Below are positions 43,608 through 52,592 of a DNA stretch of 64,000 bases, piece by piece (positions within the stretch are counted from its first letter, which is position 1; each line of letters opens with the position of its first letter). The notes beneath the pieces were generated by a model. It was not told where the DNA came from. It ran no database searches and worked only from the letters and a program-made list of their open reading frames with translations. This DNA comes from an uncultured Tateyamaria sp. (GTDB lineage Bacteria > Pseudomonadota > Alphaproteobacteria > Rhodobacterales > Rhodobacteraceae), in the NCBI RefSeq assembly GCF_947503385.1, contig NZ_CANNDO010000001.1, forward strand, positions 558,001-622,000. The letters are read 5' to 3'. The position numbers were made by a program, and so were the translations under genes.

Positions 43608-45933
43608 GGCGCGCGCGCCGTGCGTGCAAAACGATCACCACAAGGGCCACCACGATCGCCGGGACCCACACCGCTTCGGCCCGCGCCATCACCAGCGCCG
43701 CCAGCCCCAAGCGCAGCGCAATCTCCCAAACGGGCAACGCGTGGCGGTCGAACGCGGCCAGCGCCGACGACAGCAGGTAGAGCGCCACCACAAGCCGCCC
43801 CAACAGCAGCACAAAGGCCAGCGGGTGAAACACTCCGTCATAGCCCGGCAGGAACCCGCCCCCGCTTGCGTTCGGGTCCACAATCGCCTCGTCGATCAGC
43901 AAAAGCTCGGGGTAGTAGGCGAACACAAACGGCACTACGAACATCACGATCCCCGACTTCACAGCCGAAAACGCGGTCGACATCGGCTCCGCCTTGGTGA
44001 TCGACGCCGCGGCAAACGCGGCCAGTGCCACCGGCGGCGTGATCGCACTCGCCACGGCAAAGTAAAAGATGAACATGTTGGCCGTGAACAGCGACAGCCC
44101 CAGCCCCGCCAGCACCGGGCTCATCAGCAGGGCCGCGTTGATATAGGCGGGCACCGCAGGCATCCCCATGCCCAACAGCACCGCCAACAGCATCGTCAGC
44201 AACAGCGCCGTGAACTGAAAGAACGACGACCCCCCGTCGCCGAAATCCATGCTGTTCAGCCACGCCAGCACATCCAGCGATAAAAACACCGGCAGCCCCG
44301 TGAATGACAGGCAAAAGTCGATGATCGAAACGGCCAGAAACATCAGATACAGGGTCGAAATCAGCACGCCCGCGTCCGACAGCGCATTGACGATCCGGAT
44401 GGGTGCGGCCCGCACCTCAGGGTCCAGAAACAACAGACCCATCAGCAGCATCACTGCCCACCAGCCCGCCGCGCCCGCCGCACCTGCCGCGTTCTGCACC
44501 GCGCTCAAAAACCAACTCAGGCTCTGCACCTGACAGCCCGCGTCGCTGATCACCCGTTCCGCACCCAAAAGACCGCCCAACAGGCCACAGCCCACCGCGT
44601 CCTTTGGCATCAACAGCAGCACAAGGATCACCAGAATGGGGCCAAAGATCATGCACAGGTTCAGATAGTCCTGCCGCTCCAACACCATGTCTTCGGTCAG
44701 CGCACCAATCGCCTCGATGCGCTGCTTGCGCGACTGGAACACCGCCGACAGGAACAGGCAAAAGAAATAGGCCACAGCCGGGATGATTGCGGCAATGATC
44801 ACGCTCGAATAGGGCACCGCCGTCAGCGACGACAAAACAAAGGCAGCCACCCCCATCACCGGTGGCATAATCGACCCACCGGACGAGGCCGCCGCCTCAA
44901 CCCCGCCCGCAAAAACCTTGGAAAACCCGCGTTTCAACATCATCGGGATCGTCAGAACGCCCGTGGACAGCACATTCACAATCGGCCCGCCCGAGATCGT
45001 GCCGAACATGGCCGACGATACGATGGCCGCGTGCGCAGGCCCGCCGCGCAAATGCCGCGTCCAGCGGAACGCCAGCTTGATCAGCGACCGGCCCCCGGCA
45101 GAACTGCCAAACAGCGACCCCAGAACAAGGTAGGGAAATATCGTGTTCAGCACGATGTCCATGAACCGCCCCAACAAGCCCGACGAATTGTTGACCAGAA
45201 TGTCGTGCACACGCGGTCGCCCATCGGCCAGCACGCGCGGCTCTCCGGCCAGCTTGGTCACCAGATACTTGTTCATGTCATCCGCGCCATACACGTACCA
45301 GACCAGCACCGTGATGATCGTGTAGGCCGAAATCAGGATCGCAACGAGGACAAGGGGCAGGCCCCAGACCTTGACGTTGTAGGACAGGAACACGATCACC
45401 GCGACGCCCACGATCAGCACCAGCCAGCCGCCCGTCGTGTTCACACATTGCGGGTCCTCGACCGTGGTGGGGGCCGACAGGCCCAGCGTGGCGGCAAATT
45501 CGGCAGCGGACTTCAGGCTTTGCTCAATCAGCCGCGCGCGGTCGCCCGTGATCCGGTCGATCAGGCACACCGCCTCGATCTCGACCAGATAGGTCAGCGA
45601 AACCGCCACCGCCGTAAACACAAGTGCGACATCCATAAACAGGCCAAACCGCCGCCGGGACGGCGCCCGGTCGCGCCAGTCCAGCCACATGGAATGTTTC
45701 AGCGCGACAATCAGCATCATCAGCGCGAAAAACGCCGGGTAGAACCATTCGAACGGAAATTTGCGCAACTGTGCGCCATCATACCCGGTGATGCGGGCAA
45801 CCCATGCGTCATAGCCCGGAATGCCGGGCGTCGCGTTCAGCAGGCCAATCAGAACCATCCCGACACACAGCACATAGAGCAGGCGACCGGCCTGCCAGTG
45901 TGGGTTCTTCACCTCTGCTGATGTGTCTGCCAT
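43600..45933 (-). CDS. TRAP transporter permease, fused DctQ/DctM-type (4TM-12TM)
   Basis: The 777-residue membrane protein joins a small DctQ-like part (about four segments, residues 15-200) to a DctM-like part. The latter has the TAXI-family sequences GTISGGPIVNVLSTGVLTIPMMLKRGFSKVFAGGVEAAASSGGSIMPPVMGVAAF. It works with the TAXI-type binding protein encoded next to it, driven by an ion gradient. It precedes the sulfatase gene. Confidence 0.93.
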   Translation of the reverse strand: MADTSAEVKNPHWQAGRLLYVLCVGMVLIGLLNATPGIPGYDAWVARITGYDGAQLRKFPFEWFYPAFFALMMLIVALKHSMWLDWRDRAPSRRRFGLFMDVALVFTAVAVSLTYLVEIEAVCLIDRITGDRARLIEQSLKSAAEFAATLGLSAPTTVEDPQCVNTTGGWLVLIVGVAVIVFLSYNVKVWGLPLVLVAILISAYTIITVLVWYVYGADDMNKYLVTKLAGEPRVLADGRPRVHDILVNNSSGLLGRFMDIVLNTIFPYLVLGSLFGSSAGGRSLIKLAFRWTRHLRGGPAHAAIVSSAMFGTISGGPIVNVLSTGVLTIPMMLKRGFSKVFAGGVEAAASSGGSIMPPVMGVAAFVLSSLTAVPYSSVIIAAIIPAVAYFFCLFLSAVFQSRKQRIEAIGALTEDMVLERQDYLNLCMIFGPILVILVLLLMPKDAVGCGLLGGLLGAERVISDAGCQVQSLSWFLSAVQNAAGAAGAAGWWAVMLLMGLLFLDPEVRAAPIRIVNALSDAGVLISTLYLMFLAVSIIDFCLSFTGLPVFLSLDVLAWLNSMDFGDGGSSFFQFTALLLTMLLAVLLGMGMPAVPAYINAALLMSPVLAGLGLSLFTANMFIFYFAVASAITPPVALAAFAAASITKAEPMSTAFSAVKSGIVMFVVPFVFAYYPELLLIDEAIVDPNASGGGFLPGYDGVFHPLAFVLLLGRLVVALYLLSSALAAFDRHALPVWEIALRLGLAALVMARAEAVWVPAIVVALVVIVLHARRARHG

Positions 45934-45991
45934 GCCTGCCTGTGCCCCACTAGGACACCCCGACCGGATCGGACCCGGTCAGGGCACTGTC

Positions 45992-47035
45992 TCATTTGGC
46001 GCAGTCCGGTATGGTGTACCCCGCCTCTTCCCACGCGGCGACAGCACCGGGGTGATATTTGATCGGGTTGTTGCCGCACATGTCGGTCAGGGCAATGTCA
46101 GTTTCGCCATGCCACGATCCGGGCATGAACGGGGCCTTGGCGAAATAGATGTCATCCAGATTGGCGATGAACGCCGCCGTCAGTGCCTTGGCCAGATCAA
46201 AATCCATGTTCACGTTGACCAGATCGCCACCCACCGTGCCGGGGCCGCGGAAATTGTCGTCTTCGGACACGACCGTGACATTGTCGCCATACCCCATATC
46301 CGCCACGGGGATAGACACAGGCACGGTGCCCGGCAGTTTGCCCACATTGCCAAAGGCTTCGCCGTCAAACACCGCGTTCGGCACCGACCATATGGTCATC
46401 TTGCCCGAGGCCAGCGCCGCAGACACGCGCGGATCGGGAAAGGCCATGGGCAGTACAAACGCATCCGCCGACCCGTCCTGAATTGTCTTGACCGCTTGAC
46501 CCCAATTGACCTGCACGCCGGTATATCCCGCGCCTTCTTCCATGCCGGTGTTCAGCTTGATGAGCAGGCGCGCATTGGTCAACGCCGCACCGCGCGGCGG
46601 GCCGTTAAAGATCGTTTTGCCCTCAAGGCCGTCCCAACCGCTGATGTTGGAACTGTCATAGGCATAAAGCCCCTGAACCGAGATGCGGTAGGTGTAGAGA
46701 ACGGCAAGGTTCTGGACCAGTTCCGCGCCCTTTTCGGCCCCCAGCCCCGCATAGGGGCCAACTCCGCGCGACATCAGGAACGGCAGGATAAATGGGCCTG
46801 CGGCGATGTCGGATTTGCCCTCGGCGACATTCTGAACCGAATTGGTCAGGGTCTGGCCGGATGTGACCTGAATGTCGGCCACGCCCGCCTTGGCAGCGGC
46901 TTCGGACAGTGAGATGATCGAAATACCGGGCGCCGTGTTGGGTGATGCGGTCTCGGCGGTCAGAATGGTTTGGGCATGGGTGGCGGTGGCCAGACATGCC
47001 ACCGTTGCCAGACTGGCAATCAGCGCTTTCGACAT
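45992..47035 (-). CDS. TAXI-family TRAP solute-binding protein
   Basis: The 347-residue precursor has a signal peptide (ending about residue 21, THA). The TAXI-type fold follows (TAPGISIISLSEAAAKAG, and the late DIYFAKAPFMPGSWHGETDIALT). It delivers the ligand to the fused permease 58 bases downstream. The ligand is unknown; the sulfatase suggests a sulfated compound. Confidence 0.9.
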   Translation of the reverse strand: MSKALIASLATVACLATATHAQTILTAETASPNTAPGISIISLSEAAAKAGVADIQVTSGQTLTNSVQNVAEGKSDIAAGPFILPFLMSRGVGPYAGLGAEKGAELVQNLAVLYTYRISVQGLYAYDSSNISGWDGLEGKTIFNGPPRGAALTNARLLIKLNTGMEEGAGYTGVQVNWGQAVKTIQDGSADAFVLPMAFPDPRVSAALASGKMTIWSVPNAVFDGEAFGNVGKLPGTVPVSIPVADMGYGDNVTVVSEDDNFRGPGTVGGDLVNVNMDFDLAKALTAAFIANLDDIYFAKAPFMPGSWHGETDIALTDMCGNNPIKYHPGAVAAWEEAGYTIPDCAK

Positions 47036-47123
47036 AATATTCCTCCCTAAATGTCGATTTTTTACCTATGGTCATTCGGAATACCTATTTTTGCAAGACA
47101 ATCTTCGACGTCAGAGGACCCCC

Positions 47124-47795
47124 ATGCCGCAGCTCACGCTTTTTGTTTCACCCGGCACCTGCGCGCGCGTGCCGACCATAGCACTCGAAGAGATCGGCGT
47201 GCCGTTCAAGACAGAGTTGCTGCGCGTGATGCTGAATCAGCAGAACGCGCCCGAATTCCTCGCGATCAACCCAAAGGGCAAGGTGCCTACGCTGCTGATT
47301 GACGGCGCGCCCCTGACCGAGAATGTGGCGATCCTCACTTGGCTGCATCACGCCTATCCATCTGCCGGGTTGCTGCCCGCCGTGGACGACCCGCTTGCGG
47401 TGAGCCGTCAGGTCGCGGATATCGCGTTCTTTTCATCCACGGTGCATCCGACCGTCACGCGCATTGCCATGCCGATCAAGTTCATCGACGACAGCGCCCT
47501 GTCCTTTGACATTGTCCGCCCCAAAGGGGTCGAGGCGATGCACACGATCATGCGGATGATCGAAGACCGCCTGAACCCGTGGTGGTACGGCGACACATGG
47601 TCCATCGTTGACGGCTACCTGTTCTGGGTGTGGTGGCGCATCACCGGCGTCGGCTTCCCGGCAGAGGATTACCCGAACCTGCGTGCCCATGCCGAACGCA
47701 GCATGGACCGCCCCGCCATTCAACGCGCCATGGCGCGCGAGGCCGAACATGTCGAGATCCTGAAAGCCGAAGGCAACTACCGCGCGCCGCGCTAG
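47124..47795 (+). CDS. Glutathione S-transferase family protein
   Basis: The 223-residue protein has the thioredoxin-like N domain of GST (LTLFVSPGTCARVPTIALEEIG, then INPKGKVPTLLIDGAPLTENVAIL). An all-helical C domain follows (RPAIQRAMAREAEH). The NPKGKVPTL and TENVAI pattern is the glutathione site. The longer open frame runs into the TRAP promoter region, so the ATG at 47124 is used. It is divergent from the TAXI gene and overlaps the M56 gene by 4 bases. Confidence 0.9.
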   Translation: MPQLTLFVSPGTCARVPTIALEEIGVPFKTELLRVMLNQQNAPEFLAINPKGKVPTLLIDGAPLTENVAILTWLHHAYPSAGLLPAVDDPLAVSRQVADIAFFSSTVHPTVTRIAMPIKFIDDSALSFDIVRPKGVEAMHTIMRMIEDRLNPWWYGDTWSIVDGYLFWVWWRITGVGFPAEDYPNLRAHAERSMDRPAIQRAMAREAEHVEILKAEGNYRAPR

Positions 47796-48937
47796 TCGCG
47801 GATGCGGCCAAAGGTGGACAGCCTGTTGATCTCGTTCAGCCGGTCAAGGTTGACCACCGTGGACAGCATCAGCCGGTCCTGACTCCAGTCGCCGGGCCGC
47901 TGGATGGCCAGCGTTGTCAGCGCCAGCACGGCCACCATTGGCACGACAATCGCCGCAAAGACCAGCCGCTCATAGGCCAGCTTGCGCATCTCCAGCACCG
48001 ACAGGATGCGCCGCTCAAGGAAACTGCGCTTGCCCTTGATCAGCGATCCCCGGTCCGCCGTCACCAGCGTCACCTTGGGCACCGCAATCACAAAGGACCG
48101 GTCCCGGCGCAGCGTCTTTTGGCACACCGACAGCAGCGTATCGCAATAGGCGCGCGCGTCGATCCGGCCCTTGGACAGCACCTGACTGTCGCAGTTGAAT
48201 TCGCGCAACGCCTCCACCTGACGCTTCCACGCGTGATAGGCGGGGTTGAGGAAAAACAGCGGCTTCAGCGCCTCCAGCACGATTTCCCATTCCAGATCAC
48301 CTTGGCGGATATGCTGCAACTCATGCGCCAGCGCCACCTTCAGCTCGTTCGACTGGCCCAGCATATGCGACGGAATCACCACGTAATACCGCCGCCAGTC
48401 CCGCGTCGAAAACGGCACCAGCGTCCGGTCCGACACGTGGATACGCACCCGCCCGATGCTGCGCCAGCGGTAGGACCGCACCACGATCCGGCGCAGGCAA
48501 TGGAACGAATACACCAGCCGGCCAAGGCCAATCACGAACCCTGCGAGGAACACCACAATGGCACCTTGCGCCACAATCCCGGCCCCCGTCAGCACGTTCA
48601 GGATGAACGTATCGCGCATCAGGATCAGCCCCTCGAACTCGGACGCCTTCATCTCGAATCCGCCGTTCAGATAGTAGGACACCACGAGGTCCGACAGGTT
48701 CAGGTTCACCTGCCCCGTCACGCCCGCCCCCTTCATTGCGCCATAGGCCAGCGCCAGCAAAGGCGCGCAGACGATGACGACGAACACCGTGTTCAGCAGC
48801 CGCAACTGCGTGCCATAGGCGTGGCGCAAACCGACACGGGACATCACCCCCCGCACCGCAATCCAGAACAGAAATGCAATACAAATCAGGACGTTGGCGT
48901 TAACGAACGCGTCCAGCAGCGCCTCACCCGCTATCAT
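47792..48937 (-). CDS. BlaR1/MecR1-like M56 metallopeptidase without sensor domain
   Basis: The 381-residue membrane protein has about four membrane segments, with the zinc motif HELQH at residues 205-209 and CDSQVLSKG after it. These are the M56 peptidase features of BlaR1. The C-terminal penicillin-binding sensor part of BlaR1 is absent; the protein ends about 60 residues after a late membrane segment (VFAAIVVPMVAVLALTT). It presumably cuts its BlaI-type partner in response to another signal. It is 14 bases overlapped with the blaI-like gene upstream. Confidence 0.8.
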   Translation of the reverse strand: MIAGEALLDAFVNANVLICIAFLFWIAVRGVMSRVGLRHAYGTQLRLLNTVFVVIVCAPLLALAYGAMKGAGVTGQVNLNLSDLVVSYYLNGGFEMKASEFEGLILMRDTFILNVLTGAGIVAQGAIVVFLAGFVIGLGRLVYSFHCLRRIVVRSYRWRSIGRVRIHVSDRTLVPFSTRDWRRYYVVIPSHMLGQSNELKVALAHELQHIRQGDLEWEIVLEALKPLFFLNPAYHAWKRQVEALREFNCDSQVLSKGRIDARAYCDTLLSVCQKTLRRDRSFVIAVPKVTLVTADRGSLIKGKRSFLERRILSVLEMRKLAYERLVFAAIVVPMVAVLALTTLAIQRPGDWSQDRLMLSTVVNLDRLNEINRLSTFGRIRD

Positions 48938-49316
48938 TTTTCAACCTCCGATCCACAAGTGCCCGGATTTGCCCCAATGCTTCTTCTGTCAGCGCATCAT
49001 CATTGACCAGACGTGCCACCAGCGACGCTGGCGTGTCGTCAAACAGCTTCATCGACAGGTCCTTGAGCGACCGCGTCTGATACGTGTCCTTGGCCAGAGT
49101 GGGGCGGTAGATATGGCTCTTGCCCGACTTCCGGCTGGTCACGAATTCCTTTTGCTCAAGGATGCGCAGGATGGTTGCGCCCGAAGTATAGGCAAGCGCC
49201 CGCTCTTGCGGCAGCCGATCCAGGACATCGCGCACCGTCCCCTCCCCTATGGCCCAGAGTTCATTCATGAACTCCAATTCAACCTCGGTCAGCAGCTCGC
49301 TCTTCTTTTTCTTCAT
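48924..49316 (-). CDS. BlaI/MecI/CopY-family repressor
   Basis: The 130-residue winged-helix repressor has the family pattern LLTEVELEFMNELWAIGEGTVRDVLDRLPQERALAYTSGATILRILEQKEFVTSRKSGKSHIYRP. A dimerisation helix follows with a BlaI-like tail. It is paired with an M56 peptidase. No beta-lactamase or other resistance gene is near. An inverted repeat lies in front of it. Confidence 0.88.
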   Translation of the reverse strand: MKKKKSELLTEVELEFMNELWAIGEGTVRDVLDRLPQERALAYTSGATILRILEQKEFVTSRKSGKSHIYRPTLAKDTYQTRSLKDLSMKLFDDTPASLVARLVNDDALTEEALGQIRALVDRRLKNDSG

Positions 49317-49334
49317 CGTGCTCTCGCTTCAGGC

Positions 49335-49357
49335 GACCGCTGACGCACACTGCGGTC
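49335..49357. promoter_or_regulatory. Inverted repeat before the BlaI-like gene
   Basis: GACCGC and GCGGTC are spaced by 11 bases, 19-41 bases upstream of the repressor start. It could be an autoregulatory operator. It is not the classic TACA-N-TGTA box of staphylococcal BlaI. Confidence 0.3.
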
Positions 49358-49396
49358 TGAGTAAATAACATGCATCCCCGTTTCCAAAGCAGAATC

Positions 49397-49789
49397 TCAC
49401 ACCTTGCGAAAACAGAACGTGCCCCAGGCGATGCTCAGCGCCAGCGGCCACCACAAGGGCTGACCGAATATCCCGAGCCACGCAAGGAAGATATAGGCCG
49501 ACCCTAAAAGCGAAATGAACAGCCGGTCGCCCAACGTTGTCGTGAGGCCCAGCACGCCCTTGCGCTCGATCCCGTCGCGATACTTGAACACCTCAAGCAG
49601 ACCGATCAGCGCAATCGCGCTGAACAGCGCACAGAACACGGCAAAGGTCGCGGGCGTCCACGCCATCCAGAACGACGGCCACAGCGGGTCGGTCCACGAA
49701 AACCCCTTTTCCTCCTGCTGTTGCGCGACATTGCCCCACCCTTGGGCCAGCGCCGGTGTCGGCAGCAGGAACAGCCAAATACGTTTCAT
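49397..49789 (-). CDS. GlpU-like membrane protein of the glycerol ABC system
   Basis: The 130-residue protein has a signal-like N terminus and two to three membrane segments (WTPATFAVFCALFSAIALIGLLEVF and LFISLLGSAYIFLAWLGIFG). It resembles DUF2160 proteins encoded as glpU in rhizobial glpSTPQUV operons. Its ATG overlaps the glpQ stop by one base (TGATG). Function unknown, but linked to the transporter. Confidence 0.75.
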   Translation of the reverse strand: MKRIWLFLLPTPALAQGWGNVAQQQEEKGFSWTDPLWPSFWMAWTPATFAVFCALFSAIALIGLLEVFKYRDGIERKGVLGLTTTLGDRLFISLLGSAYIFLAWLGIFGQPLWWPLALSIAWGTFCFRKV

Positions 49790-50586
49790 CACACCCTCCC
49801 CAGGGCAAAGCCCTTGGCGATGTAGTTGCGGACAAAATAGATCACGATTGCGCCGGGGATGATGGTCAGCGTGCCTGCCGCCGCCAGCAATCCCAACTCG
49901 TACCCCGCTGATGACGCCGTCTTGGTCATCTCGGCGGCGATGGGTTTTGCCTCCACCGCCGTCAGGGTCTTGGCCAGCAGCAACTCGACCCACGAGAACA
50001 TAAAGCAGAAGAACGCAGCCACACCCACGCCCGCCTTGATCGTCGGCAGAAAGATCGTGACGAAGAACCGCGGGAACGAATAGCCGTCCACATAGGCCGT
50101 CTCGTCCAGTTCCTTGGGCACGCCGCCCATGAACCCTTCGAGAATCCAGACCGCCAGCGGAATGTTAAAGAGACAATGCGCCAGCGCCACGGCCAGATGC
50201 GTGTCAAACAGCCCAACCGAGGAATACAGCTGAAAGAACGGCAAGGCGAACACCGCCGCCGGGGCCATCCGGTTGGTCAGCAGCCAGAAAAACAATTGCT
50301 TGTCACCGAGGAACCTGTAGCGCGAAAACGCATAGGCCGCAGGCAGCGCCACACAGACCGAAATCACGGTGTTCAGCGACACGTATATGATCGAATTGAT
50401 GTAGCCCCAGTACCAGCTTGGGTCGGTAAAGATCACCGCGTAGTTTTCCAGTGTGAAGGTTTGCGGAAACAGGCTGAACCCCGACAGGATTTCGTTCGTG
50501 GTCTTAAAGCTCATTGAGACCAGCCAATAGATCGGCAGCATCAGGAACGCGATATAGAGGATCGGGATGAGGGACCGTTTACGCAT
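49789..50586 (-). CDS. Glycerol-type ABC permease GlpQ
   Basis: The 265-residue protein has about six membrane segments and the EAA motif near GFMGGVPKELDETAYVDGYSFPRFF. It pairs with the second permease GlpP. The ATG at 50586 has a GGAGG site; the longer frame has none. Confidence 0.88.
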   Translation of the reverse strand: MRKRSLIPILYIAFLMLPIYWLVSMSFKTTNEILSGFSLFPQTFTLENYAVIFTDPSWYWGYINSIIYVSLNTVISVCVALPAAYAFSRYRFLGDKQLFFWLLTNRMAPAAVFALPFFQLYSSVGLFDTHLAVALAHCLFNIPLAVWILEGFMGGVPKELDETAYVDGYSFPRFFVTIFLPTIKAGVGVAAFFCFMFSWVELLLAKTLTAVEAKPIAAEMTKTASSAGYELGLLAAAGTLTIIPGAIVIYFVRNYIAKGFALGRV

Positions 50587-50658
50587 TGGACAATCCTCCG
50601 CCGCAGGCGCGCCGGGTCTGCGCAAAGATAGCGGTATCGCGATGTTCAGACGTCAAAG

Positions 50659-51522
50659 TCATTGCGCATCATCCTTTGTCATCAGCGTGTAGAACAGCCA
50701 CGACACGAGCAGCGTAATCGCGAAATAGATCAGGCTCATCGCCGCAGCAGGACCAAGGTCGAACTGCCCCAAGGCAATCTTCACCAGATCAATCGACAAC
50801 AGCGTGGTGGAATTGCCCGGGCCACCCCCGGTCAGCACAAATGGCTCGGTGTAGATGTTAAAGCTGTCCATGAACCGCAGCAGGATCGCGATGGTCAGCA
50901 CCGTCTTCATCTTGGGCAGCTGAATGTAGCGAAATACTTTCCACGGGGACGCGCCGTCGATCTTGGCCGCCTGATAATAGGCATCCGGGATCGACACGAG
51001 GCCCGCATAGGCCAGCAGCACCACCAGCGAAGTCCAGTGCCACACGTCCATCACAATGATCGTGATCCACGCGGCCAGCGGGTCCTGTGTCATGTCATAG
51101 TTCACGCCCAGAACGTCGTTCATGAAATATCCCAGCAGCCCGATCTTGGGCAGGGTAAAGATGTTCCACATTGCGCCCACGACGTTCCACGGGATCAGCA
51201 TCGGCAGCGCCATCAACACAAGGCAGACCGGCACCCAAAAGCCCTTTTTCGGCATCGACAGGGCGATGATAATGCCCAGCGGCACCTCAATGATCAGGAT
51301 CAGGAAGGTGAACAGGAACTGCCGCCCGAGGGCTGCATGAAACCGGTCCGACCGCAGGATCTGCTCAAACCAGTCGAGGCCCTGCCAGAAAAAGACGTTG
51401 TTCCCGAACGTCTCCTGCACCGAATAATTGACGACCGTCATGATCGGCACCAGCGCGTTGAACGCCACCAGCAGCAGCACCGGCAGGACAAAGAACCACG
51501 CCTTTTGGTTTTCGGTTTTCAT
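50659..51522 (-). CDS. Glycerol-type ABC permease GlpP
   Basis: The 287-residue membrane protein has a long N-terminal segment (AWFFVLPVLLLVAFNALVPIMTVV). The EAA motif is around IPDAYYQAAKIDGASPWKVFRYIQLPKMK. The ATG at 51522 has a GGAGG ribosome site and overlaps the glpT stop by 4 bases. Confidence 0.88.
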   Translation of the reverse strand: MKTENQKAWFFVLPVLLLVAFNALVPIMTVVNYSVQETFGNNVFFWQGLDWFEQILRSDRFHAALGRQFLFTFLILIIEVPLGIIIALSMPKKGFWVPVCLVLMALPMLIPWNVVGAMWNIFTLPKIGLLGYFMNDVLGVNYDMTQDPLAAWITIIVMDVWHWTSLVVLLAYAGLVSIPDAYYQAAKIDGASPWKVFRYIQLPKMKTVLTIAILLRFMDSFNIYTEPFVLTGGGPGNSTTLLSIDLVKIALGQFDLGPAAAMSLIYFAITLLVSWLFYTLMTKDDAQ

Positions 51523-52592
51523 CTCGCCGCCTCCGTTGAGAGCCATCCATCACGGTAAAGCCGCGTCTGATCCTGCCGGAAGGCCAGATGCACCTCCGCG
51601 CCCTGTTCCACGTCCGCCTGATCCACGACGGCCTTGACGGGCGTGTCACCCACCATCGTTTCGATCACTGCGTGCCGACCCACGTCCGACACCTTGCGCA
51701 CCCGCGCGGGCAGGCCGGTCTCGGCGAGGGTGACGAATTCGGGTCGAACGCCCAGCTCCGTCACCCCGCCCGACCCGGTCACCGCCCCCTCGACGGCTAC
51801 GGTCTGGCCTTCGAACACGATGCGCCCGCCCTCTTCGGCGGCGGGCAGGATGTTCATCCCCGGCGAGCCGATAAAATGTCCGACAAATGTGTGCTGTGGC
51901 CGCTCGAACAGTTCGACGGGTGTGCCGATCTGCACCACCTCGCCCTCCTGCATCACCACGACCTGATCCGCAAAGGTCAGCGCCTCGGTCTGGTCATGCG
52001 TCACATAGATCATCGTCGCCTTCAGCTGCTGGTGCAGCTCCTTCAGCTTTGACCGCAGCTTCCACTTCAGATGCGGGTCGATCACCGTCAGCGGCTCGTC
52101 GAACATCATCACGTTCACGTCGTCCCGCACGAGGCCGCGCCCCATCGAAATCTTCTGCTTGTTGTCGGGCGCCAGATGCGCGGCGCGCACGTTCAGCATT
52201 GGTTCCACGTCCAGCAATGCCGCAATCAGCGTCACACGTTCGTTCACGAACGTCTCGTCAAAGCCGCGATTGCGCAGCGGAAAGGCCAGATTGTCGTACA
52301 CCGTCATGGTGTCGTAGATCACCGGGAACTGGAACACCTGCGCGATGTTGCGCTGATCGGGGGGCAGGTCCGTCACATCCTGCCCGTCGAACAGAATGCG
52401 CCCTTCGGACGGCACCAACAGACCCGAAATGATGTTCAGCAGCGTCGACTTTCCACAGCCCGACGGACCAAGCAGCGCATAGGCCCCGCCATCCTCCCAA
52501 TCGAGATCAATGGATTTCAGCGCATAGTCCTGCGGGCCCGCCGGATGGGGCAAGTAGGAATGGCGTAAACCGGAAAGAGAAATACGTGCCAT
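51519..52592 (-). CDS. Glycerol-type ABC ATPase GlpT
   Basis: The 357-residue ATPase has Walker A GPSGCGKST near residue 41, the LSGG region altered to APDNKQKISMGRGL, Walker B VMMFDEPL and a C-terminal TOBE-like regulatory domain. The unusual signature is discussed in the findings. It shares one base with glpS. Confidence 0.88.
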   Translation of the reverse strand: MARISLSGLRHSYLPHPAGPQDYALKSIDLDWEDGGAYALLGPSGCGKSTLLNIISGLLVPSEGRILFDGQDVTDLPPDQRNIAQVFQFPVIYDTMTVYDNLAFPLRNRGFDETFVNERVTLIAALLDVEPMLNVRAAHLAPDNKQKISMGRGLVRDDVNVMMFDEPLTVIDPHLKWKLRSKLKELHQQLKATMIYVTHDQTEALTFADQVVVMQEGEVVQIGTPVELFERPQHTFVGHFIGSPGMNILPAAEEGGRIVFEGQTVAVEGAVTGSGGVTELGVRPEFVTLAETGLPARVRKVSDVGRHAVIETMVGDTPVKAVVDQADVEQGAEVHLAFRQDQTRLYRDGWLSTEAAR

